The notes under the pieces: model-generated | The model's database searches: none | What the model saw: the letters and a program-made list of their open reading frames with translations, nothing else | Told to the model about the DNA's origin: nothing | NCBI GenBank assembly: GCA_017427265.1 | Contig: JAFRTG010000004.1 | Location: 1 to 64,000 of the forward strand | Reading direction: 5' to 3' | Length of the DNA stretch: 64,000 nucleotides | From: Oscillospiraceae bacterium | GTDB lineage: Bacteria > Bacillota > Clostridia > Oscillospirales > Ruminococcaceae | Position numbers and translations under genes: made by a program | Shown here: piece after piece, positions 59,558 to 64,000 of the stretch | Layout: each line of letters starts with the position of its first letter | How positions within the stretch are numbered: the stretch's first letter is position 1

Positions 59558-60643
59558 ATGAGCAGAGTTTACAATTTCAGCGCAGGCCCGGCTGTTCTGC
59601 CGGAGGAGGTGCTGCAGGAATGTGCAGCAGAGATGATGGATTACAAGGGATGCGGCATGTCCGTTATGGAGATGTCCCACCGTTCCAAGGTTTACGATCA
59701 GATCATTAAGGAAGCAGAGCAGGATCTGCGCGACCTGATGAACATTCCGGATAACTACAAGGTGATCTTCCTGCAGGGCGGTGCATCCCTCGTCTTTGCT
59801 GAGGTTCCGATGAACCTGATGAAGAACGGCAAGGCTGCTTATATCATCACCGGTCAGTGGGCAAAGAAGGCTGCTGCTGAAGCTGAGAAGTACGGCGAGG
59901 TCGTCAAGGTTGCTTCGTCTGCTGACAAGACCTTCTCCTATATTCCGGATTGCTCTGATCTCGACATTCCGGAGGATGCAGACTATGTCTACATCTGCGA
60001 GAACAATACGATTTACGGCACGAAGTTCTGGCAGCTGCCGAACACCAAGGGGCACATCCTTGTTTCGGACGTTTCCTCCTGCTTCCTGTCTGAGCCGATC
60101 GACGTCTCCAAGTACGGCGTTGTTTACGGCGGTGTCCAGAAGAACGTCGGCCCGTCCGGTGTGCAGATCGTGATCGTCCGCGAGGATCTGATCGCTGACG
60201 GCCCTGCATTCAAGCAGTGCCCGACCATGTGCGACTGGAAGATTCAGGCAGAGAACGAGTCCCTTTACAACACGCCTCCCTGCTACGGCATCTATGTCTG
60301 CGGCAAGGTCTTCAAGTGGATCAAGAAGATGGGCGGCCTTGAGGGCATGAAGGCTCACAACGAGAAGAAGGCAAAGATTCTTTATGATTTCCTCGATCAG
60401 AGCAAGCTGTTCAAGGGCACTGTCGAGAAGAAGGATCGTTCTATCATGAATGTTCCGTTTATCACCGGCGACGATGAGCTCGACAAGAAGTTTGTTGCTG
60501 AGGCAAAGGCTGCCGGCTTCGAGAACCTCAAGGGTCACAGAACCGTCGGCGGTATGCGTGCTTCGATCTACAATGCAATGCCGATCGAGGGCGTTGAGAA
60601 GCTCGTTGCTTTCATGAAGAAGTTTGAGGAAGAGAACGCTTGA
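59558..60643 (+). CDS. serC: Phosphoserine aminotransferase
   Basis: A 361-residue class V PLP aminotransferase that turns 3-phosphohydroxypyruvate and glutamate into phosphoserine. Evidence: YNFSAGPAVLPEEVLQ at the start, SVMEMSHRSK, the PLP-lysine in YGGVQKNVGPSG, and the C-terminal GHRTVGGMRASIYNAMP. GGAGG lies 8 bases before the ATG at 59558. Codon choice is biased to a few codons, which fits high expression. serA follows after a 191-base structured gap. Confidence 0.96.
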   Translation: MSRVYNFSAGPAVLPEEVLQECAAEMMDYKGCGMSVMEMSHRSKVYDQIIKEAEQDLRDLMNIPDNYKVIFLQGGASLVFAEVPMNLMKNGKAAYIITGQWAKKAAAEAEKYGEVVKVASSADKTFSYIPDCSDLDIPEDADYVYICENNTIYGTKFWQLPNTKGHILVSDVSSCFLSEPIDVSKYGVVYGGVQKNVGPSGVQIVIVREDLIADGPAFKQCPTMCDWKIQAENESLYNTPPCYGIYVCGKVFKWIKKMGGLEGMKAHNEKKAKILYDFLDQSKLFKGTVEKKDRSIMNVPFITGDDELDKKFVAEAKAAGFENLKGHRTVGGMRASIYNAMPIEGVEKLVAFMKKFEEENA

Positions 60644-60661
60644 TTGATATTTTGATGACTA

Positions 60662-60780
60662 TTTTTCTGCTGACAGATGCCGTGTATTTATTATATGGCA
60701 TCTGAAGGCAGAAAAATATCATATTTGCGGGCAAATAACGGTCAGACACGGCGCGCGGTAGCGCAGCTGCGGGCTGATCC
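60662..60780 (+). promoter_or_regulatory. Structured serC-serA intergenic leader
   Basis: Bases 60662-60681 and 60698-60717 form a long hairpin (TTTTTCTGC/GCAGAAAAA and CAGATGCC/GGCATCTG round a small internal loop). A second hairpin ATTTGC/GCAAAT (about 60724-60737) and a pairable GGTCAG/CTGATCC (about 60740-60781) follow. The first hairpin has its T run on the wrong side for a terminator. No known riboswitch or T-box motif was seen. Confidence 0.45.
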
Positions 60781-60834
60781 GGAACTTAGCCTGCTCTGTT
60801 TCTTCTTAACCGAATAAGAAAGGATGGATTTCCC

Positions 60835-62010
60835 ATGTTTCAGGTACAGACTTTAAATAAGATTTCTCCGGTTGGTCTTGCTCAGCTGGGTGAGAACTAT
60901 CAGATCGCAGATACAGTTGATAATCCGGATGCAATTCTGGTTCGCTCTGCTGTTATGCACGAGATGGAATTCGGCAGCAATCTGCTCGCAATCGCAAGAG
61001 CAGGCGCCGGTGTCAACAACATTCCGCTTGACCGCTGCGCAGAGGAAGGCATTGTTGTCTTCAATACGCCGGGCGCAAATGCAAACGGCGTTAAGGAGCT
61101 CGCACTTGTTGGTATGCTGCTTGCTTCCCGTGATATCGTCGGCGGTATCAACTGGGTTCAGACCATCAAGGGCGAAGAGACCGTCGCAAAGATGGTTGAA
61201 AAAGGCAAGTCCAAGTTTGCCGGCACTGAGATCAAGGGCAAGAAGCTCGGTATCATCGGCCTCGGCGCAATCGGCGGCCCGCTCGGTAATGCTGCAATTC
61301 ACCTCGGCATGGAGGTCTACGGCTGCGACCCGTATATCTCTGTTGAGGCTGCATGGAATCTGTCCCGTGCGATCCATCACGTAAAGACCCGTGAGGAGAT
61401 CTTCAAGAACTGCGATATCATCAGCGTTCATACGCCGCTCGTCAAGAACGAGGATCCCAACATTGCAACGGAAAAGATGATCAACGCAGATACCATCGCT
61501 ATGATGAAGGACGGCGTTATCATTCTGAACTTTGCGCGTGACCTTCTGGTCGATGACGAGGCAATGGAAGCTGCTCTGAAATCCGGCAAGGTTCGCAAGT
61601 ATGTGACCGATTTCCCGAATGCAAAGACTGCCGGCATGGAAGGCGTCATTGCGATTCCGCACCTCGGTGCATCGACCGAAGAGGCTGAGGACAACTGCGC
61701 TGCAATGGCTGCAAAGGAGCTCGTTGACTACCTCGAAAACGGCAACATCAAGAACAGCGTCAACTTCCCGAATGCTGAGATGAACGCAGTCGGCAAGAAG
61801 ATCTGCATTCTGCACAAGAATGTCCCGGCTGTGATTGCTCCGCTGACCGCTGCAATCAGCAATGCCGGCGGCAACATTGAGAACATGGTGAATGCAAGCC
61901 GCAAGGACTATGCATATACGATGATTGATGTGACCGGCGCAGACGCAGATGCGATTGCTGAGTCGATGAAGAGCATCGAAGGTGTCATCCGCATTCGTGT
62001 GATCGGCTGA
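60835..62010 (+). CDS. serA: D-3-phosphoglycerate dehydrogenase
   Basis: A 391-residue enzyme for the first step of serine synthesis. It has the substrate domain with ARAGAGVNNIPLDRC, the NAD-binding KLGIIGLGAIGGPLGN, catalytic Arg in FARDLLVDDE, Glu in the following region and His in IPHLGASTEEAEDN, then a C-terminal ACT domain (about 320-391, VPAVIAPLTAAISNAGGNIENM) that could bind serine. It lacks the intervening domain of long SerA types. GAAAGGATGGATTTCCC precedes the ATG. A strong terminator follows. Confidence 0.95.
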   Translation: MFQVQTLNKISPVGLAQLGENYQIADTVDNPDAILVRSAVMHEMEFGSNLLAIARAGAGVNNIPLDRCAEEGIVVFNTPGANANGVKELALVGMLLASRDIVGGINWVQTIKGEETVAKMVEKGKSKFAGTEIKGKKLGIIGLGAIGGPLGNAAIHLGMEVYGCDPYISVEAAWNLSRAIHHVKTREEIFKNCDIISVHTPLVKNEDPNIATEKMINADTIAMMKDGVIILNFARDLLVDDEAMEAALKSGKVRKYVTDFPNAKTAGMEGVIAIPHLGASTEEAEDNCAAMAAKELVDYLENGNIKNSVNFPNAEMNAVGKKICILHKNVPAVIAPLTAAISNAGGNIENMVNASRKDYAYTMIDVTGADADAIAESMKSIEGVIRIRVIG

Positions 62011-62025
62011 TTATCTGAAAACAGC

Positions 62026-62060
62026 AGAACGGCATACGTAAAAACGTATGCCGTTCTTTC
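62026..62060 (+). terminator. Terminator after serA
   Basis: AGAACGGCATACGT / ACGTATGCCGTTCT, 14-bp perfect stem with 4-nt loop, followed by TTTC. Confidence 0.9.
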
Positions 62061-62071
62061 TATGCCATAAC

Positions 62072-62101
62072 AAATCCCCGGCCAGACAGACCGGGGATTT
62101 T
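62072..62101 (-). terminator. Terminator after hom
   Basis: AAATCCCCGG / CCGGGGATTT stem with a 9-nt loop, 16 bases beyond the hom stop on the minus strand. Confidence 0.8.
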
Positions 62102-62116
62102 GATTCTGTATCAGGA

Positions 62117-63367
62117 TTATGCTTCCATGACCGGCATCCAGTGGGATACCTCAAAGCCCTGTGCGTTCAGCTTGTCAAGCACCGCATTGCGCTCCTGCTT
62201 GGTCAACGCAGCCGGAATCAATGCAGCGTTTTTGACAGCAGTGACCGGGATATCATTGTGACTCTGCTCTGCAAGCAGTTCAGAGATCAGCTGACTGGAT
62301 TTTACGGTATCTGCATCCTGTGCGAAGCGGATAAACATGCCGCAGTTAAGCTCGTCAACACCGGCGATAAAGTCCTGCGTACCGGTATCGACCCAATTCT
62401 GCGAGAACACTGTCTGATTGTGCTTGATAGCTTCGATGATGTCGCCCATGACGGCACTGGCCGTCGGCAGCTTGCCGGCACCGCGTCCGCAGAAATATGC
62501 GCGGTCGATTGCATCGCCGCAGACCTCAACGCAGTTGAAAACGCCGTCAACACGGGAGATCATATTCGTATACGGGACAAACATCGGCATGACAGCCGGC
62601 AGAATGCGGCCGTCATCGAGCTGTCTGACCATTGCAATCAGCTTGACAGCGCCTTTGAGTGCGTCTGCGGCTGCAGCATCATCCAGCGTAATCTCACGGA
62701 TGCCCTTGGTGTATACGCTTGCAGGATAAACATGCTTTCCGAATGCCAGCGATGCCAGAATGCAGATTTTTCTGCAAGCATCATGGCCGTCAACGTCAGC
62801 ACTCGGCTCGCGTTCTGCATAGCCGTGCTTCTGCGCCTTGGCAAGCGCATCCTCAAAGGTCATGCCGTCAGTCAGCATCTTGTTGAGGATGTAGTTTGTG
62901 GTGCCGTTCAGGATACCGTAAATCTCTGTGATCGAGTTGGCTGCAAGGCAACGGTGCAGCGGACGGATAATCGGGATTGCACCGCCGACGCTCGCTTCAA
63001 AGAAACAGTTGCAGTTGTGCGCGTTTGCTACTGCGAGCAGTTCTGCACCCTTCTGCGCAATCAGCTCCTTGTTGGATGTTGCAACGCTGATTCCGCGCTG
63101 GAGGCACTGCATCAGATAGGAAAATGCGGGCTCGACACCGCCCATGCACTCTGCCACAACGCTGATTTCCGCGTCTGCAAGAATTGTATCCATGGACTTC
63201 GTAAATTTTTCCGCATAGGGAGAATCCGGAAAATCGCGCAGATCAAGAATATAGCCCAGTTCCATCTGCGTACCGGCCTTTTCCTCAATCTTGCTTCGGT
63301 TCTTATAAAATAGTTCGACAACGCCGGAACCGACCGTTCCGTAACCCAAAACTGCAAATTTCTTCAT
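62117..63367 (-). CDS. hom: Homoserine dehydrogenase
   Basis: A 416-residue NAD(P)-dependent enzyme reducing aspartate semialdehyde to homoserine, at the branch to threonine and methionine. Evidence: nucleotide-binding KFAVLGYGTVGSGVVELF, ATSNKELIAQKG, the catalytic region GGAIPIIRPL and LNGTTNYILNKM, then the substrate Asp/Lys segment EREPSADVDGHDACRK and a C-terminal ACT domain for regulation (about 340-416). The start at 63367 follows GGAGCGAAAAGGT. It is in an operon with pheB, 73 bases upstream. Confidence 0.95.
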   Translation of the reverse strand: MKKFAVLGYGTVGSGVVELFYKNRSKIEEKAGTQMELGYILDLRDFPDSPYAEKFTKSMDTILADAEISVVAECMGGVEPAFSYLMQCLQRGISVATSNKELIAQKGAELLAVANAHNCNCFFEASVGGAIPIIRPLHRCLAANSITEIYGILNGTTNYILNKMLTDGMTFEDALAKAQKHGYAEREPSADVDGHDACRKICILASLAFGKHVYPASVYTKGIREITLDDAAAADALKGAVKLIAMVRQLDDGRILPAVMPMFVPYTNMISRVDGVFNCVEVCGDAIDRAYFCGRGAGKLPTASAVMGDIIEAIKHNQTVFSQNWVDTGTQDFIAGVDELNCGMFIRFAQDADTVKSSQLISELLAEQSHNDIPVTAVKNAALIPAALTKQERNAVLDKLNAQGFEVSHWMPVMEA

Positions 63368-63440
63368 ACCTTTTCGCTCCGCCTGCCGGAGCTTTTCAAC
63401 CTCATTTCTGTATATTATAAATTGTATCGGCCGTTCTGCT

Positions 63441-63884
63441 TCAGGAACCCGAAAGCAGCCGGACCTCGACAACGCCCTTGCGTTCCGCCAGCGTACTGAC
63501 CAGTGCGCTGACCTGCGCAGAATCCTGCAGCCGGAACGAAACTGTCACAGTGGCGGCACCGTCAACCGGAATGCTCTGATTCAGTGTCATGACGTTCGCG
63601 TTTGCATCGGTCAGAACCTGAAGGACACCGGAGAGAACGCCCGCTTCATCATGCAGCAGCAGATAGACGGTGAAGATATGATCCTTCATCTGCTCCTCAT
63701 AGACAAACACGGAATCCCTGTACTTATAGAACGCGCTGCGGGAGATTCCCACGGCGCGGCAGGCAGCGGATGAACTTTTCTCTTCACGGTTTGCAAGCAT
63801 ACGTTTGACGGTCAGTGTTTTCATGATGACTTCCGGCAAAACGGAAGCATCCACGACGACCCAGTTTTTGGAATGATCGGACAT
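63441..63884 (-). CDS. pheB: ACT-domain protein, PheB family
   Basis: A 147-residue PheB-type protein: N-terminal helix-turn-helix-like segment VLPEVIMKTLTVKRML and AVGISRSAFYKYRDSVF, then an ACT domain (about 67-147) with HDEAGVLSGVLQVLTDANANVMTLNQS. PheB genes usually stand before hom in Firmicutes and are thought to regulate by binding an amino acid; the exact role is unproven. The start at 63884 gives the usual length; GAGGGGG lies 13 bases upstream. Confidence 0.9.
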   Translation of the reverse strand: MSDHSKNWVVVDASVLPEVIMKTLTVKRMLANREEKSSSAACRAVGISRSAFYKYRDSVFVYEEQMKDHIFTVYLLLHDEAGVLSGVLQVLTDANANVMTLNQSIPVDGAATVTVSFRLQDSAQVSALVSTLAERKGVVEVRLLSGS

Positions 63885-63947
63885 GGCGCTGAACAGCCCC
63901 CTCGGATTCATCCGCCTGTGACGGACAGTTGTTTTTCTAACATGCTC

Positions 63948-63976
63948 ATTATACCATATTATTCTCATATTGTCAA
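63948..63976 (-). promoter_or_regulatory. Sigma-A promoter of pheB-hom
   Basis: Minus-strand perfect TTGACA and TATAAT, 17-bp spacer, TGG extended -10. Confidence 0.85.
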
Positions 63977-64000
63977 CCCCTGAAATTTCCGTTTCCTCTC

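Noticed and set aside
60738-60790. GC-rich segment before serA considered as a tRNA
   Set aside because: No cloverleaf with a T-loop GTTCRA and anticodon arm can be drawn.

Overview
The window comes from a Gram-positive, anaerobic, fibre-degrading gut or rumen bacterium, most likely a Ruminococcus or close relative (Oscillospirales). The grounds are four secreted proteins ending in dockerin modules (a GH9 endoglucanase, a GH43 arabinanase-like enzyme, a transglutaminase/LRR protein and a DUF4353 protein), low-GC Gram-positive style genes (Asp23/FakA pair, small alarmone synthetase, PheB-type ACT protein, QueH), AGGAGG-type ribosome sites and typical sigma-A promoters. There are no rRNA, tRNA, insertion sequence, prophage or CRISPR-array signals. 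The species assignment is inference.

Layout. 1-4.2 kb: the end of clpB, then a cytoplasmic GH5 hydrolase and a MATE exporter on the minus strand. 4.5-11.1 kb: a tight plus-strand operon of a DUF2156 protein, an unusual YkgJ-PepD fusion, sbcD and sbcC. 11.2-14 kb: a membrane-anchored clostripain-family peptidase and a DUF1294 protein. 14-20 kb (minus): an ABC ATPase, an FtsX-type permease fused to an extracellular alpha/beta hydrolase, and a separately promoted response regulator/histidine kinase pair; together they resemble an envelope-stress or peptide-detoxification module with an added enzyme. 20-25.6 kb: divergent GH9-CBM3c-dockerin and GH43-ricin-dockerin genes, then a GNAT gene. 26-32.4 kb: a calcium-type P-type ATPase, a TetR regulator, the transglutaminase-LRR-dockerin protein and an unknown 129-aa protein. 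32.4-37 kb: rlmD, an MBL-fold hydrolase, acyP divergent from a solo Csm6-like CARF protein, and a small SH3 protein. 37-41.3 kb (minus): a three-gene glycerol-3-phosphate-dehydrogenase-like flavoprotein operon and an iron-type alcohol dehydrogenase. 41.5-46.8 kb: an unknown 208-aa protein, a small alarmone synthetase and a heterodimeric ABC exporter. 47-55.8 kb: the DUF4353-dockerin protein and a 2381-residue LRR protein with decad and 29-residue repeats but no export signal. 55.9-64 kb: asp23-like gene and fakA-like gene, queH, a membrane-tethered HTH/zinc-ribbon protein, serC, serA, and pheB-hom on the minus strand (serine and threonine/methionine pathways).

The observations I rate most worth following are: (1) the permease-hydrolase fusion with its ATPase and two-component system; (2) the Csm6-like protein, which stands alone, carries an acidic linker and has Tyr where the HEPN catalytic His is expected; (3) the giant LRR protein; (4) the YkgJ-PepD fusion in the sbcCD operon. 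Nearly all genes have a readable promoter: 24 have both a -35 and a -10 box, 22 of them with exactly 17 bp spacing, and many have an extended -10 TGN.
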